Shown: positions 7,355-16,914 of the stretch, one piece after another
How positions within the stretch are numbered: position 1 is the first letter of the stretch
Layout of the letters: each line of letters starts with the position of its first letter
Assembly (NCBI GenBank): GCA_030706455.1
Contig: JAUZOL010000002.1
Coordinates: 1-64,000, forward strand
Source: Bacteroidota bacterium
GTDB taxonomy: Bacteria; Bacteroidota; Bacteroidia; Bacteroidales; Paludibacteraceae
Direction of reading: 5' to 3'
Length of the DNA: 64,000 nucleotides
The notes under the pieces: model-generated
Databases searched by the model: none
What the model saw: the letters and a program-made list of their open reading frames with translations, nothing else
Told to the model about the DNA's origin: nothing
Made by a program: the position numbers and the translations under genes

Positions 7355-9514
7355 CTATTTTATTACAAACACTTTTTTCAGGAGATATTCTGCCGAGTTT
7401 TTACCAATGCAGAGTGAATACTGTCCGTTGTAAATCTTCCATTTATGGGTTTTCAGATCCCACTTCTGCAGGTCTGCAACAGGAATCGACAGGGTAAATG
7501 TTGAGCTTCCTCCCTTTTCCACCGTCTGTTTTTTGAAGGCTTTCAACTCTTTCAGCGGCATCCGTTCCACGCCCGGATATTCGATATAGGCCTGTAGCAC
7601 TTCATCGGAAGTGTAGTTACCAACATTCTTTACCGTTACGGAAAACTGAATCGAATCTTTTACCGTATATTTTTCTTTGGGCTGTTGAGCCCATTCGTAA
7701 TCAAACTTCGTATAGCTCAATCCGTAACCGAACGGATAAGCCGGAGTTCCTTTGAAATAACGATAGGTGCGCCCCTGCATGGCATAACTGGTAAAATCGG
7801 GCAGATCGTTTACTGATTTATAAAAAGTAAGCGGTAAACGTCCGGAAGGAGAAACTCTGCCAAACAAGATATCGGCAAGTGCATTGCCACCTTGTTCGCC
7901 CGGATACCAGGCAAGAATCATAGCATCGCAATAGGGTTCGATAGTTGTCACGTCAACAGCACTACCGGATGTGACCACCGCAATGATCGGTTTGTTATGA
8001 GCCGCACGAAGCTTCTTCATAAACAAGATCTGAGCTTCAGGCAAACTCAACGTCGTTTTGTCTCCATTTGTTTGTGACAGAAACGCATCACCTTCTTCTC
8101 CTTCGAGCAATGGAGACAACCCGATGACAGCTACGGTCAAATCGCAGCATTGCGAAGCCCAGATACCTCCGAAATGAAGTGTATCGGCATTATCGCAACC
8201 CTGATCGTACTGCACGGCACAGCCCGGTCCGGCAGCCTTGGCTATTCCTTCTGTAAAGGTAACCAAATTCCCATTTATTCCATGATAATTTCCGACCAAA
8301 GCTTCAACAGATGCGCTATTAACCCCGGTAACCAACATCGATGGATACTTCTCTTTGGCTATAGGAAGCACTCCGTTGTTTTTCAGCAGCACCATCGTTT
8401 GCGTGGCCGCTTTACGGGCAAGCGCCATGTGAGCAGCATTATTGATGCTATCCTGACCGTAAGAAGCATATTTATTGAACGGGCTCGAATCAAGCAATCC
8501 AAGCTTCATTTCTGTTTTAAGCGTATTGTACAACGCACTATCTACCGAAGCCGGAGTCAACAGCTTCTGATTGATCGCCTTCATCACATCCTCCTGCAAA
8601 ATATTAGCACAGTCCATGTTAACTCCGGCACGTACGGCAGCAGCTGCCACTTCTACCCGTGTCGGAATAGTTTTATGACGAGCCCAGATATCGTCAAGAG
8701 CCCAGCAGTCGGTTACCACCTGACGGTCAAACTTCCACTCTTTCCGCAGAATATCCTGAAGCAAGGTATTTCCGGTACAACAAGGTTCACCGTTCAACCG
8801 GTTATAACCACACATCACCGACTCGACACCTGCATCGATCAGTTTTTTGAACGCATATAGATATGTCTCACGCAAATCCTTCTCATCGACCACAGCATTG
8901 AAACTATGACGCAATGCCTCAGGACCACTGTGAGCAGCAAAGTGTTTGGCACAAGCCGCCGTTTTCAGAAAATGAGGATCATCGCCCTGCAGGCCCTTGA
9001 TGAAAGCAACTCCCATGTTGGCAGTCAGGAATGGGTCTTCACCATAGGTTTCCTGTCCTCGTCCCCACCTAGGATCACGAAAGATATTGATATTGGGAGT
9101 CCAAAAATTCAGACCCATGTACTGATTATGACGATCCATGGCAATGGCAACGTTGTATTTGGCGCGGCCTTCGGTGGAGATTGCAGAAGCTACCTGATTA
9201 AGCAAGGGCGTATTGAAAGAAGCTGCCATACCGATAGCCTGCGGAAAAACGGTTGCCTCGCCACTACGAGCCAATCCGTGCAAAGCCTCGTTCCACCAGT
9301 TGTAGGCCGGAATTTGCAGTCGATCAATGCCCGGTGATACATAACCGAGTAACGAAATTTTCTCTTCCAACGTAAGTGTTTGCAGCAAATTTTTGATGCG
9401 CTGATCATACGACAACGACGTGTCGCGAAATGGAAATTTAGTCTGAGCAAAACCTGTCTGCGCGAAACAGATTATCAAAAGAATAAAGGTAAACCGCTTA
9501 TTTATTTTTAGCAT
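7355..9514 (-). CDS. GH3 glycoside hydrolase (beta-xylosidase/beta-glucosidase type)
   Basis: A 719-residue exported exo-beta-glycosidase with signal peptide (about 1-23), GH3 N-terminal TIM barrel (about 35-330), GH3 C-terminal alpha/beta domain (about 370-590) and fibronectin-III-like domain (about 630-710). The nucleophile is Asp269 in VVTDCWALDD. The VTDC.A.DD pattern resembles the plant/fungal beta-D-xylosidase branch (VSDCDAVDDI) more than bacterial beta-glucosidases (SDW). In this locus a beta-1,2-xylosidase acting on the xylose of plant complex N-glycans would make sense, since GH3 enzymes with that activity are known from gut Bacteroides. Beta-glucosidase or bifunctional xylosidase/arabinosidase activity remains possible. 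Confidence 0.88.
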   Translation of the reverse strand: MLKINKRFTFILLIICFAQTGFAQTKFPFRDTSLSYDQRIKNLLQTLTLEEKISLLGYVSPGIDRLQIPAYNWWNEALHGLARSGEATVFPQAIGMAASFNTPLLNQVASAISTEGRAKYNVAIAMDRHNQYMGLNFWTPNINIFRDPRWGRGQETYGEDPFLTANMGVAFIKGLQGDDPHFLKTAACAKHFAAHSGPEALRHSFNAVVDEKDLRETYLYAFKKLIDAGVESVMCGYNRLNGEPCCTGNTLLQDILRKEWKFDRQVVTDCWALDDIWARHKTIPTRVEVAAAAVRAGVNMDCANILQEDVMKAINQKLLTPASVDSALYNTLKTEMKLGLLDSSPFNKYASYGQDSINNAAHMALARKAATQTMVLLKNNGVLPIAKEKYPSMLVTGVNSASVEALVGNYHGINGNLVTFTEGIAKAAGPGCAVQYDQGCDNADTLHFGGIWASQCCDLTVAVIGLSPLLEGEEGDAFLSQTNGDKTTLSLPEAQILFMKKLRAAHNKPIIAVVTSGSAVDVTTIEPYCDAMILAWYPGEQGGNALADILFGRVSPSGRLPLTFYKSVNDLPDFTSYAMQGRTYRYFKGTPAYPFGYGLSYTKFDYEWAQQPKEKYTVKDSIQFSVTVKNVGNYTSDEVLQAYIEYPGVERMPLKELKAFKKQTVEKGGSSTFTLSIPVADLQKWDLKTHKWKIYNGQYSLCIGKNSAEYLLKKVFVIK

Positions 9515-9530
9515 ATTGTTTGTTTTTTAC

Positions 9531-9585
9531 CATTAAGAAATTAAGAGCTTTAAGTCGAAACTCAATGCACCTTAATTTCTTAATG
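9531..9585. repeat. 15-bp inverted repeat between GH2 and GH3
   Basis: CATTAAGAAATTAAG at 9531-9545 is exactly complementary to 9571-9585, with a 25-nt loop. It lies in the 105-bp gap between the GH2 stop and the GH3 start. It is AT-rich, so the stem is only moderately stable. It could be a weak terminator or a processing site between the two genes. Confidence 0.5.
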
Positions 9586-9619
9586 TATTAATTTTTAGGT
9601 GCCTCGCAATTGATTTAAA

Positions 9620-12238
9620 TTATTGTACCGATATGGTTTGTTTCTGGACATTCCAACCTTCAACCGTCACTTTACCCTTTTCGGTTCCGTTGTATTCGAG
9701 ACGAATGGTTTTGGAAGTTCCGGGGAGTATGGTTACATAGTTATCGTCGTAAAATACCGGCATCACGCGTTTGCCTGTCGATGGATCAACCATGGAGATA
9801 CGGTTAAAGAAAGCCAGAGGATTACCTGCAGGGTTCTCCATCTTTACTTCGATGGTATTTTCCGATATGCGATGCGCAGAAACAGAAAGATCTGCTTTTT
9901 TCATCTGTTGCAAACCTGTATAATTTCCATTTGCATCGGGCAACCAATAGATATTTTCACTCAAAATAGCCTGTTTTGCATCTACAATTTGCAATTTCAC
10001 AAAAACACCCTTTTCGGCTCTCAACTTATCCATGCTCGGTTTGATGGACAAATATGGCTGCACTGTAGTCGGACTAACTTCCAGCATCAAATTGGTTTCC
10101 GGAGTTTCCTTACCATCAAGATCGAAGTAAGAAATCTTCAACATCACATCGTGGTAAGGATGAAATGTGTTGTTCACAATCATCACCATACCGTCCACCG
10201 GATTGCACATAACATGCAACGGTTCGCTACCACTGCGAAGTCCATACAGACAAGCATTTACATCAAGATAATAGTCGTACATCTGACCGCGAAGCGCTGT
10301 CCACGGATTCTGCGTTTTCCAGATAATGAAGCCGGTGTACCAGTCCCAACTGTGAGCACTGAATCCTTCGGCCAATGCACGATACTGATCATAGTTTACC
10401 AACTGTGCAATATCGCCGAATTCTTTGATATTCTTCGGATTGCCGTAAGGTGCAATCCAGTTGCCATAACCGATATCTTTGTGATAATCCCAAACTGAAT
10501 CGATTTTGTTATTTGCATAATCAGGAACTACCTGATTTTCTTTCGGAAGGAAACGCTCGAGTGATTCGGCATCACCAGTACCTACCGAACCAACTTCCGA
10601 ATTGAATGGGAAGGTACGATAACTCCAGAAAGTTTTCGGATCCTGAATAGAGTACGGGCCATCGCCGTTTCCACCTATCGAGTTGTACGACATTTTATCG
10701 CTATTAGAATAGGGGAAGAAACAACGGGTGCCATCCAGTTTCGGAAGGATAGAATCCTGCAACGGCAGCAAAATATCTGTGGGAGGCGGAATTTCGTTAC
10801 CACCGCACCAGATAGCCAGCGACGCATGGTTGCGGATCATCTTCACCATGTCGGCCATCGATTTGAGCGACAACGCGTGATCGTCCGGATATTTGCGGCG
10901 AGTCCACTGATCTTCGCTCTTCATGGGGTCTACCCAGCGGCCGTTGCAGTCGCCCGAGAACCAAAAGTCCTGGAATACCAGCATTCCGTATTTGTCGCAG
11001 GCTGCATAAAACTCAGGACGTTCAATAATGGCACCTCCCCATATACGAATCAGGTTGAGGTTCATATCGCGGTGGAAACGAATTTCGGCATCGTAACGCT
11101 CGGGAGAGAATCGAAGCATTTCGTCTGAAATAATCCAGTTTCCGCCTTTGATGAATATTTTCTGTCCGTTAACCTCAAACTGCATGCTGCGGGTATGATC
11201 GTTCCATACAGGCGTAATTTCACGCACTCCGATTTTCACATCCGTATCGTCCAGCACTTTTCCATCAGCAGTTACAAAGCGGAATTTCAGATCGTACAAC
11301 GGATGATCGCCATACATGTGCGGCCACCAAAGTTTCGGATTTTTCAACGTAAGATCAGCCAGCTTCACTTCGGTGGTACCGTTTGCGGCTAACACAGCCG
11401 GTTGTTTCACAGTCTGACCGTCGATAGTATATTCCACAGTGCCGCGAATAGCTTTTGGCTGCGGATTTTCTACTTCTACGGTTGCCTTGATAATAGCAGA
11501 TTCCTGAATCTTAGCTTCCGGATCACGTTTGCCCGGCACCAATGTAACAATATGAGGATTGCGCAACACCACACCGTGTGTTTTTTCTATTGTCACCTTG
11601 TCCCAGATGCCGGTGTTACGGTCACGGATAGGTTGAATCCAGTCCCAACCAGCCGTGTACTGATGAGTCAAATTTTTGGCAATGCGGCCGTCACCACCCT
11701 GTCCGCCATTCGGATTGCCCACCGGATCGGGAGGAAACACGATGACTGCCAAACGGTTGTTACCATCTTTTGCCAACAGTGAAGTAATGTTGTACGACTG
11801 GCGAAGTTCCATCCCAAAGTGACGTTCTTTGTTGACACGTTTACCGTTCAGGAAAATATCGCAGGCGTAGTTGACACCCCGCAAATTCAGATAAACCTGA
11901 TCACTGCCGGCCACAGGCATCTCTTTGAACTCTTTTACAAACCAGTAGGTGTAATAATCGCGACCTGTGTAATAGATGTCCTTGATCTTGTTGTTGTTCA
12001 TTCCAAAGAACGGATCTGGCACCTGCTTGTTGTTGAGCATAGTGGTGAGTACGGTACCTGGCACGGTAGCCGGCTGCCAGTCGTTCAACGCATAGCCCGA
12101 CTGACTGAGCTGTTCGCCCGTCACTGATACCTGCTTGATATTTTGACACTGCCAGCCACTTTTCAGTTCGTATTGTTCATGCGCCGAAGCCGTTACGAAG
12201 AGAAAAGCAAGGAGAAAAAGTGAAATTAATTGCTTCAT
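9620..12238 (-). CDS. GH2 beta-mannosidase, similar to mannosylglycoprotein endo-beta-mannosidase
   Basis: An 872-residue exported GH2 enzyme with signal peptide (about 1-19), sugar-binding jelly roll (about 25-210), immunoglobulin-like domain (about 215-325), TIM barrel (about 330-640) and C-terminal beta domains. The acid/base is Glu482 in WCGGNEIPPP and the nucleophile Glu548 in FNSEVGSVG. The second motif resembles plant endo-beta-mannosidase (NPEVGSVG), which cuts the Man-beta-1,4-GlcNAc bond of the N-glycan core; exo-beta-glucosaminidases such as CsxA belong to the same broad clade. It follows three GH92 genes and GH125 and would act once the alpha-mannose arms are trimmed. The ATG at 12238 starts the signal peptide; an upstream GTG would add nine unlikely residues. 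Confidence 0.88.
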   Translation of the reverse strand: MKQLISLFLLAFLFVTASAHEQYELKSGWQCQNIKQVSVTGEQLSQSGYALNDWQPATVPGTVLTTMLNNKQVPDPFFGMNNNKIKDIYYTGRDYYTYWFVKEFKEMPVAGSDQVYLNLRGVNYACDIFLNGKRVNKERHFGMELRQSYNITSLLAKDGNNRLAVIVFPPDPVGNPNGGQGGDGRIAKNLTHQYTAGWDWIQPIRDRNTGIWDKVTIEKTHGVVLRNPHIVTLVPGKRDPEAKIQESAIIKATVEVENPQPKAIRGTVEYTIDGQTVKQPAVLAANGTTEVKLADLTLKNPKLWWPHMYGDHPLYDLKFRFVTADGKVLDDTDVKIGVREITPVWNDHTRSMQFEVNGQKIFIKGGNWIISDEMLRFSPERYDAEIRFHRDMNLNLIRIWGGAIIERPEFYAACDKYGMLVFQDFWFSGDCNGRWVDPMKSEDQWTRRKYPDDHALSLKSMADMVKMIRNHASLAIWCGGNEIPPPTDILLPLQDSILPKLDGTRCFFPYSNSDKMSYNSIGGNGDGPYSIQDPKTFWSYRTFPFNSEVGSVGTGDAESLERFLPKENQVVPDYANNKIDSVWDYHKDIGYGNWIAPYGNPKNIKEFGDIAQLVNYDQYRALAEGFSAHSWDWYTGFIIWKTQNPWTALRGQMYDYYLDVNACLYGLRSGSEPLHVMCNPVDGMVMIVNNTFHPYHDVMLKISYFDLDGKETPETNLMLEVSPTTVQPYLSIKPSMDKLRAEKGVFVKLQIVDAKQAILSENIYWLPDANGNYTGLQQMKKADLSVSAHRISENTIEVKMENPAGNPLAFFNRISMVDPSTGKRVMPVFYDDNYVTILPGTSKTIRLEYNGTEKGKVTVEGWNVQKQTISVQ

Positions 12239-12264
12239 AGGTTTTAAATAAAAATCAATGCACA

Positions 12265-12321
12265 CGGAATACGCTGGTTGTACAGGTATACACGGAGGAT
12301 TCGTGCTTTCAGTGTATTCCG
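12265..12321. repeat. Imperfect hairpin between GH92-A and GH2
   Basis: CGGAATAC (12265-12272) pairs with GTATTCCG (12314-12321) across 41 nt. It fills most of the 95-bp gap after the GH92 stop. No T-run follows on the - strand, so a regulatory or processing role is as likely as termination. Confidence 0.4.
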
Positions 12322-12333
12322 CATGCTTAAAAA

Positions 12334-14589
12334 TTAATATACTTTCGATTGAGGACGATCTTCGGGTTTTGCCCCGAAATTCTTATTTGGTTGGTCTCCC
12401 ATTACAAACTCCAGAGTTCCGCCTGCCATAATTTCCTTGTAAGTGATAAACGAACGGCTATAGGGTCTGCCATTGAGTTTTACCGACTGAATGTAAATGT
12501 TGGTAGCACCTGGTTTACGAACATTGATGGCAAATTTTTTCCCGGCAGGCAAAACAAACGATGCTTTGTCGAACAACGGAGAGCCGAAAACGAAACATCC
12601 GCTGGCAGGATTTACCTGATAGAAGCCGAGCGAAGAAAGAAGATACCAGGCCGACATCTGGCCGCAGTCTTCGTTTCCGCTCAACCCGGCAGGCTTATCG
12701 AAATAACGGTTTTCGAGGATATAGCGAATTTTTTCGGCGGTTTTCCACTGCAGTCCGGCATAAGCATAAAGGTATGCAATGTGATGACTCGGTTCATTCC
12801 CGTGAGCATACTGGCCAATCAAACCGGAGATATCGGGAGACGCGTTGTCGCCCAAATCGCCCTGAACGATAAACAGGCTATCCAGCTTTTGAACGAAAGG
12901 TTTTTCTCCCCCAAAGATCGAGATCAGGCCTTCCACATCCTGCGGAACCAACCAGGTGTATTGCCATGCATTTCCTTCGGTATAATCGCCCCATTCGTGA
13001 ATCGATTTGAAGGGATCGAGAGGTTCGCGAAACTTCCCGTTGTCCAGCTTCGGACGCATAAAGCCTGTTTTCGGATCAAAGTATTCGGTATAAGCTTTTG
13101 CACGTTTGGCATAATATTCATAATCGTTCTGCTTCCCGAGCTTTTGAGCCAATTGAGCTATTGCCCAGTCGGAAAGAGCATATTCGAGCGCTTTGGAAAC
13201 CGACTCTCTTTCCTTATCAGCAGGGATGTAACCTTTGGCTTTGATATAGTTCATCCCGTAGTCGTCGCGCATAGACGAAGCTTTCATTGCTTCCAGCGCC
13301 AACTGCGGATCAATACCTTTGAATCCCTTGAAAATAGCATCAGCAACAACCGGGACTGCCGGATAACCGACCATACAGTCAGTTTCGGAACCCATCAACG
13401 GCCAGATAGGTAATTTACCCTGCTGCTTATAAATTGCCAACATCGATTTCACCATATCTGAAACCCGGCCGGGCTGAATCAATGTATACATCGGCTGACA
13501 TGCACGATAGGTATCCCAAAGAGAAAAAACAGTATAGTTGTTGAAACCCGGATTCTTGTACACATCCTTGTCGGTCCCACGGTAATCGCCGTTATGATCA
13601 TTAAACAAAATAGGAGACGTAAACGTGTGATACAACGCCGTATAAAAAGTACGGAGCTGGTGTTCGTCTTTCGTTTCAACACTCACGCGTCCCAATTCCT
13701 TGTTCCACTTGGCATAGGCATTATCCACTACCTGTTTGAAATTCCAGGCCGGAACTTCAGCCGCGATATTTGCCTGTGCATTTTCCTCGCTCACCGGAGA
13801 AATTCCTATTTTCATCATAATTACTTCACCTTCATCAGTTCTGTAGTTGAGAACTAAAGCAGCTGAATCTCCCTCAACGACATTACCTTCCTGCATGGTT
13901 TTACTATTGAATAACAATGCAGCATCAGCAGGCCGTGACAGTTTTATGGCAAAATAGAGACGCTGATCTTTCGACCACCCAGTTGAAAATCGAGAACCTG
14001 TATATGTAGAAGCGTCTACTTTTTTGATGAATGTTTTCACTGGTCTGTCCCAGCCAATACCCATCGACAGGTTAATGCCGATATGAGCCTCTGTGGATTG
14101 AGGGAAGGTGTATTTGTGAAAAGCCACACGTTCAGTTGCGGTCATTTCTGCGTTAATCAGATATTGCCGGAGGTTGACCGAAAAATAACCGGGCTTTGCA
14201 ATCTCATCTTTATGTGTATATTTGGTTGCCCAGCCAGACAATGGTGCCTTCTCTGTTCCAGGTTCCACCATTACCTTTCCGGTATAAGGCATCACCAGAA
14301 TATCACCCAAATCGCCTATACCTGTACCATTCAGGTGCAACTGCGAAAATCCGGTCAGGATACTGTCGGAATAGTGGTAACCCGAACACCAGTCCCAACC
14401 TTTCACATAGTTAGTAGGGCCTACCTGTACCGCTCCAAACGGCACATGGGCACCCAGAAAAACATGGCCATGATCGCCTGTTCCGATATACGGATCGACA
14501 TACCGCGCAACATCCCGTGTTTGCGCCTTTCCGCTCTGCAATGCTGCAAACAGCAGAATCGTAATAAATAGCAAACTCTTTTTCATCAT
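12334..14589 (-). CDS. GH92 alpha-mannosidase (paralogue A, catalytic residues intact)
   Basis: A 751-residue exported, calcium-dependent exo-alpha-mannosidase with signal peptide (1-22), N-terminal beta-sandwich (about 25-260) and (alpha/alpha)6 barrel (about 280-740). Compared with BT3990 of Bacteroides thetaiotaomicron, the general acid is Glu538 in YTEGNAWQY and the base region is Asn639-Glu640-Asp641 in GNEDCGQMSAW. Asn639 replaces one of the two Asp residues of that motif, which paralogue C keeps. The +1 subsite segment reads HGNEPSHH. GH92 enzymes remove terminal alpha-1,2/1,3/1,4/1,6-mannose, and the linkage cannot be assigned from sequence alone. It starts 56 nt after the second GH92 gene, and the mature N-termini of the two are nearly identical (QTRDVARYVDP), so they are likely a duplication. 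Confidence 0.93.
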   Translation of the reverse strand: MMKKSLLFITILLFAALQSGKAQTRDVARYVDPYIGTGDHGHVFLGAHVPFGAVQVGPTNYVKGWDWCSGYHYSDSILTGFSQLHLNGTGIGDLGDILVMPYTGKVMVEPGTEKAPLSGWATKYTHKDEIAKPGYFSVNLRQYLINAEMTATERVAFHKYTFPQSTEAHIGINLSMGIGWDRPVKTFIKKVDASTYTGSRFSTGWSKDQRLYFAIKLSRPADAALLFNSKTMQEGNVVEGDSAALVLNYRTDEGEVIMMKIGISPVSEENAQANIAAEVPAWNFKQVVDNAYAKWNKELGRVSVETKDEHQLRTFYTALYHTFTSPILFNDHNGDYRGTDKDVYKNPGFNNYTVFSLWDTYRACQPMYTLIQPGRVSDMVKSMLAIYKQQGKLPIWPLMGSETDCMVGYPAVPVVADAIFKGFKGIDPQLALEAMKASSMRDDYGMNYIKAKGYIPADKERESVSKALEYALSDWAIAQLAQKLGKQNDYEYYAKRAKAYTEYFDPKTGFMRPKLDNGKFREPLDPFKSIHEWGDYTEGNAWQYTWLVPQDVEGLISIFGGEKPFVQKLDSLFIVQGDLGDNASPDISGLIGQYAHGNEPSHHIAYLYAYAGLQWKTAEKIRYILENRYFDKPAGLSGNEDCGQMSAWYLLSSLGFYQVNPASGCFVFGSPLFDKASFVLPAGKKFAINVRKPGATNIYIQSVKLNGRPYSRSFITYKEIMAGGTLEFVMGDQPNKNFGAKPEDRPQSKVY

Positions 14590-14644
14590 CTTGTATTTAT
14601 TATGTTTGTTATTAGATGTTTATGATCAATAATTAGCTAAGGGA

Positions 14645-16876
14645 TCAATTAGATTTTCCCATGAAGAATTCCAACACTCCACCCTGCATAATATCACTGT
14701 GTTTCAGTTGCCATCCTTTCAATTCCTCTCCGTTGAGTTTCATTTTACGGACGTAAATATTTTTATCCGATACGTTATGAGCGATAATGGTAAATGTTTT
14801 TCCATTTTCAAGATGCAGCGACACTTTCGGAAACATCGGCGTTCCGATATCGTAAACCGGCTTGCCCGGACAAACAGGATAAAATCCTAATGACGAAAAA
14901 ATATACCAGGCCGACATCTGGCCACAATCTTCGTTGTTCACTACACCGTCAGGCAGCGGCGCATACATCGTATTACGAAGATAAGCAACTATTTTCTGTG
15001 TTTTGGCCGGAGCGCCTGCATAGTTGTAAAGATACGGCACCTGATGACCCGGTTCATCGCCAAAACCGAGAGAGCCCACAAAACCAGATATATCAACATG
15101 CTGCTCGCCAATCATCTTCAGGGTGTCGGTGAAGGTGCGATCCAGTTTCTCTTCAAATGCTTTTTTGCCACCGTAAAGCGAAATCAGTGTATCTACAGCC
15201 TGAGGTGCAAAAAAGTCGTACGCCCAAATATTTCCCGAAATCCAGTGCGGTTGCAGCTTTTTCCAGTCGTTTAGTTCGAATGGAGCCATAAACTGTCCGT
15301 TTTTGTAACGAGGCCAAAAATGTCTCAATTCAGGATTAAACTGGTTGACAAAGGACAGCGAACGTTTCGTATACTCTTTTGCATCGGCGCTCTTTCCCAG
15401 TTTCTGTGCCAGTTGAGCCACACAAAAGTCGTCATAGGCATATTCGAGTGTTTCCGAAACGGAAGCTCCCTGCTCGCAAGGAACGTAGCCCTGACGGATA
15501 TAATCGTGCAATCCGCCGCCACCATTACTGCCACTCATTTTTTCGGTCAACGAAGCATCTTTCATAGTGGCAAAGGCCTTTTCAGGATCGATACCATCAA
15601 CGCCTTTGGAGATAGCATCCCAAATGAGCGAAACGCCGTGGTAGCCTAACATGCAGAAGTTATCGTAGCCACACAGTTCCCAGATCGGAAGGTGATCTTT
15701 ACGGTCGGTATAGCGACTGATCAGTGAGTTGACGAATTCGCGTGTATGTTTTTGATCCACAATAGTCAGCAACGGATGTTCCGCCCGGAAGCCATCCCAG
15801 TAAGAGTAGGTGCTGTAGTTGGTGAACCATTTCGTATTCATATTTTTTTCGGCAGCCACGTAATCACCGTTAACGTCCATGTAAAGGTTGGGAGCAATAA
15901 ACGAGTGGTAAACACTGGTATAGAAGAGTTTTTTCTGTACATCGGTTCCGCCTTCCACCTCAAATTTGGCAAACACCTTGTCCCAGTCGGCACGGGCATT
16001 GGACAAGGCCTTGTCGAAATTGACATTGTCGGCTTCAGCCTTGAAATTGGCTTCTGCTCCTTCAAAACTTACGGGAGACAAAGCCACTTTCACCTCAATT
16101 GCCTCATCTTTGGTAGTGGTAAAACGTACCCATGCTTTAGCATCAGCAGCCACCGCACAGTTGCCGTTCGGAATCATTTTGCCCTGTTCATAAACGCCAT
16201 ACGATGCAAAAGGCTTAGAGAATTCGGCCACGAAATAGGCAAAACGCTTTCCGCCCCACCCTTCACTGTAGCAATATCCTCTGATATGACGGTTATCGAC
16301 AACGTTGACCATAGTATGGAAGGTGCTTCCGAAAATTTTATGCACCGGATCGATGATGATATTGGCTTCGTTGGTTGCCGGGAAGGTATATTTATGAAAA
16401 CCGACCCGCTGCGAAGCTGTAAGTTCGGCATTGACACCATACGTTTTCAGAAAAACCTGATAATATCCCGGTTGTGCCGTTTCGTTCTTATGGCTGAAAT
16501 AAGAACGGTATCCCTCTTCGGAATGCTGCTTGCTACCCGGCTGCATTTTGATTTGCCCGACGGTCGGCATCAGCAATATATCTCCCAAATCGGCCCATCC
16601 GGTACCGCTCAAATGGTTATGACTAAATCCCATCATAGTAGAATCGCTGTAATGGTAACCAGAACACCAATCCCATGCACCGTTCTTGGTATCGCAGTCG
16701 GGACTAAGCTGAATCATTCCGAAGGGAGTAGTAGCTCCCGGAAAGGTATGTCCGTGACCGCCGGTTCCGATAAAGGGATCGACATACCGTGCAACATCTC
16801 TCGTTTGTGCATTACCCCATTGTACTACAACCAGCAACAACGCGGCAACACAAAGCAAACTCCTTTTAATCATCAT
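14645..16876 (-). CDS. GH92 family protein (paralogue B) with Ser in place of the general acid
   Basis: A 743-residue exported GH92 protein with signal peptide (1-23), beta-sandwich and helical barrel as in its neighbours. The base motif is kept (NNEDCGQMSAW, Asp650). The acid motif is not: paralogues A and C read TEGNAW and TEGSAW, while this one reads ISGNIW with Ser547 (codon 15236-15238) at the Glu position. Flanking residues (FNPE, PQ.VDTLISLYGG) align without gaps. In GH92 the known natural loss of the acid (Gln in the Cellulosimicrobium uncapping enzyme, as I recall) goes with hydrolysis of Man-alpha-1-phosphate-6-Man, where phosphate is a good leaving group. This gene may act on mannosyl-phosphate or another activated bond, or may be only a binding protein. 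It lies between GH125 and GH92-A. Confidence 0.88.
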   Translation of the reverse strand: MMIKRSLLCVAALLLVVVQWGNAQTRDVARYVDPFIGTGGHGHTFPGATTPFGMIQLSPDCDTKNGAWDWCSGYHYSDSTMMGFSHNHLSGTGWADLGDILLMPTVGQIKMQPGSKQHSEEGYRSYFSHKNETAQPGYYQVFLKTYGVNAELTASQRVGFHKYTFPATNEANIIIDPVHKIFGSTFHTMVNVVDNRHIRGYCYSEGWGGKRFAYFVAEFSKPFASYGVYEQGKMIPNGNCAVAADAKAWVRFTTTKDEAIEVKVALSPVSFEGAEANFKAEADNVNFDKALSNARADWDKVFAKFEVEGGTDVQKKLFYTSVYHSFIAPNLYMDVNGDYVAAEKNMNTKWFTNYSTYSYWDGFRAEHPLLTIVDQKHTREFVNSLISRYTDRKDHLPIWELCGYDNFCMLGYHGVSLIWDAISKGVDGIDPEKAFATMKDASLTEKMSGSNGGGGLHDYIRQGYVPCEQGASVSETLEYAYDDFCVAQLAQKLGKSADAKEYTKRSLSFVNQFNPELRHFWPRYKNGQFMAPFELNDWKKLQPHWISGNIWAYDFFAPQAVDTLISLYGGKKAFEEKLDRTFTDTLKMIGEQHVDISGFVGSLGFGDEPGHQVPYLYNYAGAPAKTQKIVAYLRNTMYAPLPDGVVNNEDCGQMSAWYIFSSLGFYPVCPGKPVYDIGTPMFPKVSLHLENGKTFTIIAHNVSDKNIYVRKMKLNGEELKGWQLKHSDIMQGGVLEFFMGKSN

Positions 16877-16914
16877 CTTGTGTTTATTGTGTTTTAATTC
16901 GGTCTACGTATTTC

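Noticed and set aside
12349-13413. Long + strand open frame (354 codons) inside GH92-A
   Set aside because: It is antisense to a gene with full family motifs, has no recognisable domain, and is an expected shadow of codon bias.
14645-16876. Calling GH92-B a pseudogene
   Set aside because: The reading frame, signal peptide and base motif are intact, and the Ser substitution is a clean codon in a well-conserved context, so specialisation is more likely than decay.
15746-16897. Long + strand open frame (383 codons) over GH92-B and its start
   Set aside because: Antisense to clear GH92 coding sequence; the composition looks non-coding and no motif is seen.
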